A stretch of DNA of 61,762 nucleotides from assembly GCF_001434815.1 (NCBI RefSeq), contig NZ_AZDU01000005.1:1-61762 (forward strand), read 5' to 3'. The translations under genes were made by a program, and so were the position numbers. This document shows, piece after piece, positions 1-7,182 of this stretch (its first letter is position 1; each line of letters begins with the position of its first letter). This stretch comes from Lactobacillus equicursoris DSM 19284 = JCM 14600 = CIP 110162. Its GTDB lineage: Bacteria > Bacillota > Bacilli > Lactobacillales > Lactobacillaceae. The notes under the pieces are model-generated. The model was given only the letters and a program-made list of their open reading frames with translations, made no database searches and was not told where the DNA came from.

Positions 1-16
1 AATCCTGTACTCTCCT
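1..16 (+). tRNA. Possible 3' end of a tRNA gene cut by the window edge
   Basis: The first bases can be read as the end of a T-loop (AAT), a T-stem strand (CCTGT), an acceptor strand (ACTCTCC) and a discriminator base T, without an encoded CCA. A terminator-like hairpin follows at 31-62. The 5' part is outside the window, so neither cloverleaf nor anticodon can be checked. The acceptor sequence would fit a tRNA starting GGAGAGT, as many serine tRNAs do, but a T discriminator is unusual for serine. This is a tentative reading. Confidence 0.3.
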
Positions 17-30
17 TAAAAATATCCCTT

Positions 31-62
31 AAAACGCTGATATTTCAGCGTTTTTATTTTTT
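31..62 (+). terminator. Rho-independent terminator of a gene left of the window
   Basis: An 8-bp stem (AACGCTGA / TCAGCGTT) is followed by a run rich in T. It would end transcription entering from the left, for example from the possible tRNA at the edge. Confidence 0.7.
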
Positions 63-86
63 CCGGGAACCTAAACGGGAACCAAA

Positions 87-119
87 CAAAAAGCCCCAGT
101 CAAAAATCGACTGAGGCTA
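87..119 (-). terminator. Terminator of the HAD phosphatase gene
   Basis: On the minus strand AGCCTCAGTCGA and TGACTGGGGCT form a long stem followed by TTTTTG. It starts about 25 bases after the stop codon of the gene at 142-987. Confidence 0.8.
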
Positions 120-141
120 TTTCTTTACCTTAAATTTCCCT

Positions 142-987
142 CTACACCAAACCCAAATGCTCAAAAGCATGGAGCAACCCGTCAGCATCAACATCATCGG
201 TCACGTAGTCAGCGGCCTGCTTCACCGGCTCTGACGCATTACCCATGGCCACGCTATACCCGCAGCATTCAAACATGGACAAGTCGATCTGAGCATCCCC
301 AAAAGCGATGGCATCCTTAGCATCCATCCCCAGATAGTCCAGGAGCGTCTCCACGGCATACTTTTTGGTAATCCCCTTAGGGCCCAGGTCCCCAAACAAG
401 GCTTCTTCACCCTTGCCGCCCCAAGTATTGGCGATAAGATCCGGGAACTCCTCTTTAGAGTCCAGGTGGTCCTGGTAGCTGTGCAAGACGAAGGAGACCT
501 TGTTCACGTCGTCGCGGTAGAGGTCCTCGCCATGTTTCAAGATGTAGCCCTTACCAAAATTCTCTTTATATTCACTAATGTCGCCGATCTCCTTACCCTT
601 GCCGGCAATGTACTTGGCCATGGCCACTGGGCCGTCTTCTAGGTAGTAGTCGTTAATGTACATCCCGCTGTTGGCTTCCAGGTAAAAGCCGATGTGGCGG
701 GCATTGCACCAGTCGACGATGTGTTTGACTTCGGCTTTGGACAGGCTCTGGTGAAGGATCACCTTGCCCTCGCTTTCGACATAGCCGCCATTAGCACCGA
801 TCATCCCGTCCAGCTGCATGGTCCGGAAGTCCCGCTGGGCAATTTCGGCCTTGGAGCAACCGGTGCAGATGTAGACCAGGTTTCCCTTTGATCTGGCCAG
901 GTTGACCGCTTTTTCCGCTGATTCCGGCAAAATTGCCTCGTAGTTGATCAGGGTGCCGTCGACGTCTAATAGAATCAGTTTACTCAT
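142..987 (-). CDS. Cof-type HAD-superfamily phosphatase
   Basis: A 281-residue cytosolic hydrolase of the haloacid dehalogenase superfamily, Cof subfamily (sugar-phosphate or nucleotide phosphatases with a C2 cap). Motif I is LLDVDGTLI near the N-terminus, giving the nucleophile Asp8 and acid/base Asp10. Motif II is around YICTGCSK. Motif IV is FGDAQIDLSMFE near residue 230, with the metal-binding aspartates. The cap lies between motifs II and III. Length is typical of the family. The start is an ATG after AAAGAGAGC. The gene is monocistronic, with its own terminator downstream and the argGH terminator upstream. The substrate cannot be told from sequence; family members often act on several phosphorylated metabolites. 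Confidence 0.88.
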   Translation of the reverse strand: MSKLILLDVDGTLINYEAILPESAEKAVNLARSKGNLVYICTGCSKAEIAQRDFRTMQLDGMIGANGGYVESEGKVILHQSLSKAEVKHIVDWCNARHIGFYLEANSGMYINDYYLEDGPVAMAKYIAGKGKEIGDISEYKENFGKGYILKHGEDLYRDDVNKVSFVLHSYQDHLDSKEEFPDLIANTWGGKGEEALFGDLGPKGITKKYAVETLLDYLGMDAKDAIAFGDAQIDLSMFECCGYSVAMGNASEPVKQAADYVTDDVDADGLLHAFEHLGLV

Positions 988-1060
988 TTTTTTGCTCTCT
1001 TTCTTACTTATCTACTTAAAATTGTAACCGATTTCCATGCTTGAAAGCAATTTTTCTGCA

Positions 1061-1088
1061 AAAAGAAAAAGCTGCCTCAGGCAGCTTC
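1061..1088 (-). terminator. Terminator of the argG-argH operon
   Basis: The minus strand carries AAGCTGCC TGA GGCAGCTT followed by TTTCTTTTTG, a G+C-rich hairpin with a U-run 14 bases after the argH stop codon. Confidence 0.85.
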
Positions 1089-1102
1089 AACTCATATTTC
1101 AA

Positions 1103-2482
1103 CTAAAGAGCAGCTATTTTTTCTCTAACCTCGCCAACCTGCTTTAAAACAGATGCTGGCGTTGGTCCTCCTAAAGACGTCCGCTTCAAGAGGCAATTCT
1201 TTAAATCGATCGCCTCAAAGACGTCCTCGTCAAATAAATCGCTTTTTGCTTGGTAAAAATCTAACGGCAAGTCTTCCAAAACCGTATCATGGTCGATGCA
1301 GTAGGCTACAAGCTGCCCAGACAGGTGGTAGGCATCTCTAAATGGCATCCCCTTCTTAGTCAGGTAGTCGGCTAAGTCGGTGGCGTTGATAAAGCCTTTT
1401 TGGGCAGCCTTGTGCATGGCCTCTTTGTTGGCCTTCATGGTCTGGATCATCGGAATAAAGGTGGCCAAAACCATCTTGACCGTGTCGATCGCATCAAACA
1501 AGGCTTCCTTGTCTTCTTGCATGTCCTTGTTATAAGCCAGAGGCAGGCCCTTCAAGGTGGTCAGGATTCCCATCAAATCGCCATAGACCCGGCCGGTCTT
1601 CCCCCGGGCTAGTTCGGCCATGTCCGGGTTCTTCTTTTGCGGCATGATGGATGAGCCGGTCGTATAGGCATCATCTAAGCGGATAAAGTGGAATTCCCAG
1701 CTGGACCACAGGATCAATTCTTCACTAAGCCGGGACAGGTGCATCATGGCCAAGGACAGGTCGCTGATCATTTCCACCACGTGGTCCCGGTCACTGACCC
1801 CGTCCAAAGAATTGGCAACCGGCGCCGTGAAGCCTAAGAGCTCAGCTTCATAGACCCGGTCGGTGGGATAGGTGGTCCCGGCTAAGGCACATGACCCAAT
1901 TGGGGAATAGTTCATCCGCTCGCCCATTTCCTTTAGCCGGTCGATGTCCCGCAAGAACATGTAGCTATAAGCCATTAATTGGTGGCCAAAAGTAATCGGC
2001 TGGGCCCGCTGCAAGTGGGTGTAGCCGGGCATGAGGGCATCCTGGTTCTTTTCAGCTTGGTCACAGAGTGCTGCAACCAATTTTTTTAGCAGGTCTACCA
2101 AGGCTGCGTTTTCCCGGCGCATGTAGAGCTTCACATCTAGCGCTACTTGGTCGTTCCGGGACCGGGCTGTGTGGAGCTTTTTCCCATCAGCACCAATCCG
2201 GTCAGTCAAGACCTCTTCGATAAACATGTGGATGTCTTCAGCTGCTGGGTCGATAGCCAGCTTGCCGCTGTCTAGGTCTTCATTGATGCCCTCTAAACCT
2301 TGGATAATGTTTTGACTGGCCGCCTGACTGATAATGCCCGTCTTAGCCAGCATCTTGGCATGGGCGATGGAGCCTTGAATGTCTTCTGGGTACATTCTCT
2401 GGTCAAAGCGGATGGAAGAGTCAAAGTCGTCTGCAATCTTATCAGTTTGGCCCATGGTCCGGCCAGCCCACATTTTTTCCAT
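1103..2482 (-). CDS. argH: Argininosuccinate lyase
   Basis: A 459-residue enzyme that splits argininosuccinate into arginine and fumarate, the last step of arginine synthesis, as a cytosolic homotetramer. The superfamily signature GSSIMPQKKNPD lies about two thirds along the chain. The N-terminal MEKMWAGR matches the family start (usually K-LWGGR). The ATG at 2482 follows AGGTGG by only four bases; a second in-frame ATG three codons on would have more usual spacing, so the first residues are slightly uncertain. It lies 30 bases downstream of argG and shares the T-box-controlled transcript. The terminator at 1061-1088 closes the operon. Length is that of the family. Confidence 0.97.
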   Translation of the reverse strand: MEKMWAGRTMGQTDKIADDFDSSIRFDQRMYPEDIQGSIAHAKMLAKTGIISQAASQNIIQGLEGINEDLDSGKLAIDPAAEDIHMFIEEVLTDRIGADGKKLHTARSRNDQVALDVKLYMRRENAALVDLLKKLVAALCDQAEKNQDALMPGYTHLQRAQPITFGHQLMAYSYMFLRDIDRLKEMGERMNYSPIGSCALAGTTYPTDRVYEAELLGFTAPVANSLDGVSDRDHVVEMISDLSLAMMHLSRLSEELILWSSWEFHFIRLDDAYTTGSSIMPQKKNPDMAELARGKTGRVYGDLMGILTTLKGLPLAYNKDMQEDKEALFDAIDTVKMVLATFIPMIQTMKANKEAMHKAAQKGFINATDLADYLTKKGMPFRDAYHLSGQLVAYCIDHDTVLEDLPLDFYQAKSDLFDEDVFEAIDLKNCLLKRTSLGGPTPASVLKQVGEVREKIAAL

Positions 2483-2512
2483 ATTACCACCTAATGTCCC
2501 TTAATCAAATTT

Positions 2513-3751
2513 CTAGTTATTTTCCTTCTTCAGCTTTTGGTCCAGCTGGGCCTGCACCTTGATTGGCAGACCGAACAGGTTGATGAAGCCAGCAGCTTCA
2601 GCTTGGTCGTAGTCTGATTCGTCAAAAGTTGCCAGGTCCGTGCTGTACAAGCTGTATGGTGACGTTACGCCAGCCTTGATGATATTGCCCTTGTAGAGCT
2701 TCAGCTTGACGGTACCCGTTACCTTTTCCTGGGTTGAGTCCATGAAGGCATCCAGCGCCTTCTTTAACGGCGTAAACCATTGCCCGTCATAAACCAGTTC
2801 ACCGTAAGTGATGGCCAGTTCTTCCTTCTTGTGCTGCACTTGCTTGTCCAAAGTGATGGTTTCCAAATATTCGTGAGCAAAGTAAAGGATGGTGCCGCCT
2901 GGGGTTTCGTATACGCCTCTTGACTTCATGCCGACCAAACGGTTTTCGACCAAGTCAAGAATGCCAATGCCGTTTTCCCCACCCAGCTTGTTGACTTTTT
3001 CCAAAATTTCCATAACTGGCATCTTTTCGCCATTTAAGGCAACTGGGACTCCTTGTTCAAAGTCCAAGCTGATATAAGTTGGCTTGTCAGGCGCGTCAAT
3101 TGGAGAGACGCCCATTTCCAAAAAGCCTGGCTTTTCATAAGTTGGCTCAAGGCTTGGGTCTTCCAGGTCTAAGCCTTCATGGCTTAAGTGCCACAGGTTC
3201 TTGTCTTTAGAGTAGTTGGTTTCCTTGCTGATCCGGAGCGGTACGTGGTGGACCGCTGCGTAATCAATTTCGTCTTCTCTTGAGACGATGTCCCATTCCC
3301 GCCATGGGGCGATGATTGGCATGTCAGGAGCAAAATGCTTGATCCCCAGCTCAAACCGAACTTGGTCGTTGCCCTTGCCAGTTGCCCCGTGGGCAATGGC
3401 GTCGGCACCTTCTGCTAGTGCTACTTGAGCCAAGGCCTTGGCGATCAAGGGACGAGCGTTGGCCGTACCCAGCAGGTAGCCTTCGTACTTGGCATCAGCC
3501 TTCAGGCATGGGATCAGGTAGTCATTCACGTATTCTTCTTCCAGGTTGGCCACAACCAATTTGGAAGCACCGGAATTCTTGGCCTTTTCTTCCAAGCCGT
3601 CCAGTTCATCGCCTTGGCCCACGTTGGCGGAAACCGCGATGATTTCTGGGTCATTATAGTTTTCCTTCAGCCAAGGAATGATCACGGACGTGTCCAAGCC
3701 GCCGCTGTATGCCAATACGATTTTCTTGATCTTGCTCTTGTCAATTTTCAT
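2513..3751 (-). CDS. argG: Argininosuccinate synthase
   Basis: A 412-residue ATP-dependent ligase joining citrulline and aspartate into argininosuccinate. The ATP-pyrophosphatase motif AYSGGLDTS sits at about residues 14-22, as expected for the family. The ATG at 3751 is preceded by AAGGAG at a spacing of about nine bases. It is the first gene of the argG-argH operon, and an arginine T-box leader lies between it and its promoter, so the pair should be transcribed through when uncharged tRNA-Arg accumulates. No other arginine biosynthesis gene is in the window, so citrulline must come from genes elsewhere or from uptake. Confidence 0.98.
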   Translation of the reverse strand: MKIDKSKIKKIVLAYSGGLDTSVIIPWLKENYNDPEIIAVSANVGQGDELDGLEEKAKNSGASKLVVANLEEEYVNDYLIPCLKADAKYEGYLLGTANARPLIAKALAQVALAEGADAIAHGATGKGNDQVRFELGIKHFAPDMPIIAPWREWDIVSREDEIDYAAVHHVPLRISKETNYSKDKNLWHLSHEGLDLEDPSLEPTYEKPGFLEMGVSPIDAPDKPTYISLDFEQGVPVALNGEKMPVMEILEKVNKLGGENGIGILDLVENRLVGMKSRGVYETPGGTILYFAHEYLETITLDKQVQHKKEELAITYGELVYDGQWFTPLKKALDAFMDSTQEKVTGTVKLKLYKGNIIKAGVTSPYSLYSTDLATFDESDYDQAEAAGFINLFGLPIKVQAQLDQKLKKENN

Positions 3752-3829
3752 TATTCAATTCTCCTTATATATTCTAATTACTCTTTAATCTGAACCCGTG
3801 CTTTGCCTCATTTTTTCCACCTTTTCTAT

Positions 3830-4050
3830 AAAAAAATCGTCCTTTTGCTCATGCAAAAGGACGACAAATATCGCGGTACCACCTTAATTCCTGACTTAGT
3901 CAGGCACTCGAGATCTTTAACGCAGACCTACGGCGACCGCTACTCGGCCACTTTCCCGGATGCGTTCCCTGCGCTGGCTCTGTTTCCTCTCAACTACGAA
4001 ACTCGCTTGAAGAGTCAGGGGAGCAGGTACTACTTCCTTCGTTTCTTGAT
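3830..4050 (-). promoter_or_regulatory. T-box riboswitch, arginine specific, upstream of argG
   Basis: The minus strand contains the conserved T-box AAGGTGGTACCGCG (3872-3885), followed by a strong terminator hairpin (TCGTCCTTTTGC / GCAAAAGGACGA, 3837-3864) and a T-run. Upstream, stem I carries the AGTA motif opposite GAA, closed by CCTGC / GCAGG. The triplet after GAA is CGC followed by A, at 3962-3964, in the specifier position and reading an arginine codon. This matches the downstream genes. In T-box leaders uncharged tRNA pairs with the specifier and with the antiterminator bulge, which prevents termination. Confidence 0.95.
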
Positions 4051-4057
4051 ATTTGCT

Positions 4058-4085
4058 ATTCTAACACGTTTTTCATTTAATGCAA
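4058..4085 (-). promoter_or_regulatory. Promoter of the argG-argH T-box leader
   Basis: On the minus strand TTGCAT (4080-4085) and TAGAAT (4058-4063) are separated by 16 bases. Transcription would start near 4050, just before stem I of the T-box. Confidence 0.8.
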
Positions 4086-4114
4086 GCTATTTTCAAAAAT
4101 ATTTTGAAAATAGC
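4086..4114. repeat. Perfect 13+3+13 palindrome beside the argGH promoter
   Basis: The arms GCTATTTTCAAAA and TTTTGAAAATAGC flank a three-base centre. The palindrome abuts the -35 element of the argGH promoter and lies 115 bases upstream of the divergent LysR gene. It has no T-run of its own and lies outside both transcripts, so an operator is likelier than a terminator. The binding protein is unknown; one of the adjacent LysR proteins is a candidate. Confidence 0.6.
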
Positions 4115-4195
4115 GATTTTATGCACCTTTGTTAAATCTTAATCATCATATGCTTTGACTTGGATATGGCTAGATAGTAACATTATCAGTTAGAT

Positions 4196-4201
4196 TATAA
4201 T
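4196..4201 (+). promoter_or_regulatory. Possible -10 element for the tandem LysR genes
   Basis: TATAAT lies 27 bases before the start codon of the first LysR gene. No good -35 hexamer is seen at 16-18 bases, so the promoter may be weak or activator dependent. Confidence 0.5.
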
Positions 4202-4228
4202 AGATGAGGTTAATCAGTAATACTAACA

Positions 4229-5137
4229 ATGAATACAGATAAGCTTAAAATCTTTCTCAACCTGGCTGAGAGCCTCAGTTTTTCTCGGACTGCCCAAAAC
4301 TTAGGCATCACCCAATCAGCCGTTTCTCAATCAATTTCTTCTTTAGAAGACTATGTTGGCACCAAGCTTTTTTACCGGAGCCGCAAGTCCGTGTCCTTGA
4401 CCCCTGCCGGCAAGCTCTTGGCGGGCGGCTTAAAGCCGGTTATTACCCAGTATGACAAGGCAGTGACCCACGCTAGAGAGGTTGCCGACGCTAACGGCAA
4501 CCTGCTGACCATTGGCTTTAGTGGGTCTGGATATGACAATTACGCCATTAAAAAGCTGGTCACTGGCTTTCAAAAGGACTATCCAGAAGTCAAGATTTTC
4601 CTAGAAAACTATGACCACCGGACCCTGATCAACCGCTTAAAGCAGGGCTTTTTAGACGTAGTCTTGACCCGGCCTGAATCTTTTGGATCAGTGATGGGCC
4701 TGACTTATGAAAAAATGCTTGAAGGCAAGTTTTATGCCGTTTTTTCTGATGCATATGAATATACCGGTGAAGTCCCGGTTACCCGCGAGGATCTAGCTAA
4801 AGAGCGGATGATTTTTCTTGATAAAAACTGGTGCCTGACCAAGCAAGCCAACCTGCAGCAATACTTGATTGCAAAAGTCAGCCACTTAGATTATGCAATT
4901 GCCAACAACATGACCGACTATACCCAGATGATTAATGCCGGGCTAGGAATTGGCATCTGCACCGACTTTGTCGTTAACCCTAAAGAAGCAAACCTGCATC
5001 TGCTGCCTTTGGCCAAAGAGGTCAACGATGAAATCGGTCTAGTACGCTTGACAGACGGCCAGATGCCGGCCGCTGAATCCTTTATGACTTGGGTTAAGCA
5101 CCGCGGCTTGCCAACTACCCACCCAGTAGACCGCTAG
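4229..5137 (+). CDS. LysR-family transcriptional regulator (first of a tandem pair)
   Basis: A 302-residue LysR-type regulator. The N-terminal winged helix-turn-helix is clear: LKIFLNLAESLSFSRTAQNL followed by TQSAVSQSISSLE, then the wing KLFYRSRKSVSLTPAG. The remaining two thirds is the periplasmic-binding-protein-like effector domain. The ATG fits the family start, but there is no good ribosome binding site nearby (GAGG is 20 bases away). It is divergent from the argGH operon and followed after 13 bases by a paralogous regulator, suggesting one transcript and a duplication. The target is unknown; neighbouring argGH or its own promoter are possible. The effector cannot be predicted. Confidence 0.92.
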   Translation: MNTDKLKIFLNLAESLSFSRTAQNLGITQSAVSQSISSLEDYVGTKLFYRSRKSVSLTPAGKLLAGGLKPVITQYDKAVTHAREVADANGNLLTIGFSGSGYDNYAIKKLVTGFQKDYPEVKIFLENYDHRTLINRLKQGFLDVVLTRPESFGSVMGLTYEKMLEGKFYAVFSDAYEYTGEVPVTREDLAKERMIFLDKNWCLTKQANLQQYLIAKVSHLDYAIANNMTDYTQMINAGLGIGICTDFVVNPKEANLHLLPLAKEVNDEIGLVRLTDGQMPAAESFMTWVKHRGLPTTHPVDR

Positions 5138-5150
5138 AAAGGAGCCTGCC

Positions 5151-6047
5151 GTGAACACGGAACATATCGCAATTTTTCTCAATCTTGCCAATACCCTGTC
5201 TTTTTCCAAAACAGCCATGAACATGGGCATCTCCCAATCAGCTGTTTCCCAAGATATCTCGTCAATCGAAAAAGAGCTGGGTACTGAGCTTTTTTACCGC
5301 ACAAGGAAAAAGGTCGCTCTAACCAAGGCGGGCAAGGCATTTTATGAAGACATACTACCCGTTTACCAGGACTATATCGATACCTTCAGAAAGCTGGAGG
5401 CGATGAACGAGCAAAATCACATCGAAATTCACCTAGGCTTTTCTGGTACCCCATATGAGATCTTTGCTTTAAACGAAGTGATCAAGAAGTACCGACGTGA
5501 ACACCCAAAGGTCCAGTTTGTAGTTAACCACAACTCCCCGCAAGAGCTAGCCGCCAAGCTAAGCGAAGGAATTCTCGACATTGCCTTTTTGACCAAGGAC
5601 TGTCTGTCAGATTCTGGCTTGAAGTTTAAAGCCCTGACTCAGGGCAAGTACTGCGCTGTTTTTGCAGATGGCGTACCGGTTCCGGCTGGCAAGAGCCTCA
5701 AGCACTTGGACCTAGCCAAGGAGAAAGTGCTCTTTTTAGATGAAAATATTTGCTCGCCGCAACAGGCAGCCTGGCAAAAAGCACTTGATCAAGATCAACC
5801 TCAGCTAAGTGTAATTAATGCCAATTCCATAGCAGCTGAGTTTTTCAACTTGAACGCTGGCCTGGGCATCGGGATCCTGCCAAGTACTGCATTACCGAAA
5901 CTAGCCAGGGTGACCTGCCTCCCCCTCTCTGGTAAAAACGAAGTTACTTACGGTGTAGCTATTTCCAAGCATCCTTTTTCTAATCTAGTTGTTGACTTTT
6001 TCAACTGGCTGGATGCCGAGCAAATGCCAGAAACGATTGCTTATTAG
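5151..6047 (+). CDS. LysR-family transcriptional regulator (second of a tandem pair)
   Basis: A 298-residue paralogue of the preceding gene: the start NTEHIAIFLNLANTLSFSKT parallels NTDKLKIFLNLAESLSFSRT, and both carry ISQ/TQSAVSQ in the recognition helix region and an LFYR-R wing. The start is GTG, chosen because GAAAGGAG lies six bases before it and the family N-terminus begins there. It probably shares the transcript of the first gene. The effector domains have diverged more than the DNA-binding domains, which suggests similar operators but different ligands, or a heteromeric pair. It ends at a bidirectional terminator. Confidence 0.92.
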   Translation: MNTEHIAIFLNLANTLSFSKTAMNMGISQSAVSQDISSIEKELGTELFYRTRKKVALTKAGKAFYEDILPVYQDYIDTFRKLEAMNEQNHIEIHLGFSGTPYEIFALNEVIKKYRREHPKVQFVVNHNSPQELAAKLSEGILDIAFLTKDCLSDSGLKFKALTQGKYCAVFADGVPVPAGKSLKHLDLAKEKVLFLDENICSPQQAAWQKALDQDQPQLSVINANSIAAEFFNLNAGLGIGILPSTALPKLARVTCLPLSGKNEVTYGVAISKHPFSNLVVDFFNWLDAEQMPETIAY

Positions 6048-6053
6048 CACCAT

Positions 6054-6740
6054 TTAGCAAAATATCAGACGAAAGAAAAACGGAAGTGACTTACTATCAC
6101 TTCCGTTTTTCTGCGTTAAATTTTCTTTTGCTGTCAGGGCCTCATCCCAAGTCAGCCAGTCTTGGTCGCTTTCCAGCCACTTTTTAAGCTTGCCAGCGCC
6201 AATCGGCACAATCTGGAGCCAGGCAGCCGGCGTTAGGCCATTGGCCTTGATTTGACCGGCTGGAATTTTGGCCAAAAAGCGCAGATCCTCTGGATCAAAT
6301 CGGGCTTCTGATTTTTCGCCAAAAAACTTGACCTGGATCCCGCAAAAAGCGATTAGGTGGGCAATTGCCGCCAGCTCTAGCTGGTGTCTCTCGCTTAGCT
6401 CGGTTAAAGTCAGGCAGTCTGCAAGCTCTGTCCCCTTGAGCGGCCAAAAGTAGCGCTTGTGCCAGTCGGGGCAAGGAGAAAATGCATCCTCATCCCGGTC
6501 TTTTAGCTCTTCCGTGATCAAGGCGATATCTTCATCGTACTGGCGGACCTGGTCTGCCTGATAGGCCTTGAGCTTGATCAGGGTCTTGGCATTGACCCGG
6601 ATCTCTTCGCCCCGCTCTTTAGCGGCATCTGCCGCCGTATCGGTCAAGAGGCTGCCAAAAATAATGGCCCACCGCCCCTGCCTTTTTTCTAGCAGAAGTT
6701 TTTTTAATTCACTGCTCTCATAGTCAGCTAATTCAGACAT
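6054..6740 (-). CDS. Uncharacterised protein, last gene of the PLD-like/ATPase operon
   Basis: A 228-residue soluble protein that I do not recognise. It is rich in charged residues in the first half (residues 1-85, probably helical) and has a more hydrophobic middle around LAAIAHLIAFCGIQVKFFGE. There is no signal peptide or membrane segment. It starts seven bases after the 132-residue gene, so the two are co-transcribed and probably translationally coupled. The last 22 residues or so are encoded by the terminator hairpin at 6076-6110. Removing one A from the run before it would give a stop TAA at 6116-6118 just upstream of the hairpin, so the C-terminal tail may result from a one-base change. 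Confidence 0.7.
   Translation of the reverse strand: MSELADYESSELKKLLLEKRQGRWAIIFGSLLTDTAADAAKERGEEIRVNAKTLIKLKAYQADQVRQYDEDIALITEELKDRDEDAFSPCPDWHKRYFWPLKGTELADCLTLTELSERHQLELAAIAHLIAFCGIQVKFFGEKSEARFDPEDLRFLAKIPAGQIKANGLTPAAWLQIVPIGAGKLKKWLESDQDWLTWDEALTAKENLTQKNGSDSKSLPFFFRLIFC
6076..6110. terminator. Bidirectional terminator between the LysR pair and the ATPase operon
   Basis: AAAAACGGAAGTGA and TCACTTCCGTTTTT form a long stem with a short loop, with A-runs on one side and T-runs on the other. It serves the LysR pair on the plus strand and the 6054-9621 operon on the minus strand. The annotated end of the minus-strand gene at 6054 lies beyond the hairpin, which is unusual. Confidence 0.85.
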
Positions 6741-6747
6741 AAGGCAC

Positions 6748-7146
6748 CTACTTCAGGAGATCCTTTAGTGGCTTAAATTGCCGGTCGTCTGCCGAACAAT
6801 CCCGAACCAGCCACATGAACTCCCCTTCAAATTTGCAGTAAAGGTAGCAATAGTCCAGATAGTCATCTTGAAAGTCGGTGGCCCGGTCAAAGACTTCGAT
6901 ATCTGGATAATTTTCCTTGATCAGGTCATCATGGCCGTCTCTGGCATAGGCATAAGACTTTTCAGGGCTATCCCCTAAAGTCTTCAAGTCGCCTAAGTTG
7001 ACCAGGCTCAAGACCCTTTCATAGTCTTGGTAGTGGTCAAGGAGGGTCTTGCCGGCTTTAGCCAATTCCCCATCGCGGTCCAGTAATAGGCTGGTGATGG
7101 TGTTGTCTTTTTCCTGAACGGCAATCATGCTTTGCTTGTCTGTCAT
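6748..7146 (-). CDS. Small uncharacterised protein, middle gene of the PLD-like/ATPase operon
   Basis: A 132-residue acidic soluble protein. The pattern SMIAVQEKD, then GKTLLDHYQDYERVLSLVNL, then GDLKTLGDS, with a C-terminal YLYCKFEGEFMWLVRD, recalls from memory a family of small uncharacterised proteins common in Firmicutes genomes and phages, with a GxTLLxHY and LGDLSxLG core. I cannot verify this without a search. It lies 36 bases after the ATPase gene and seven bases before the 228-residue gene. The tight spacing suggests the three products act together. There are no catalytic motifs I can name. Confidence 0.72.
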   Translation of the reverse strand: MTDKQSMIAVQEKDNTITSLLLDRDGELAKAGKTLLDHYQDYERVLSLVNLGDLKTLGDSPEKSYAYARDGHDDLIKENYPDIEVFDRATDFQDDYLDYCYLYCKFEGEFMWLVRDCSADDRQFKPLKDLLK

Positions 7147-7182
7147 GAAACGGATCTTCTTTTTCTCTCAATACTTAATAAA

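Noticed and set aside
3803..4135. Plus-strand open frame of 110 residues upstream of argG
   Set aside because: It is the antisense of the T-box leader; the composition follows RNA structure and it has no ribosome binding site or homology.
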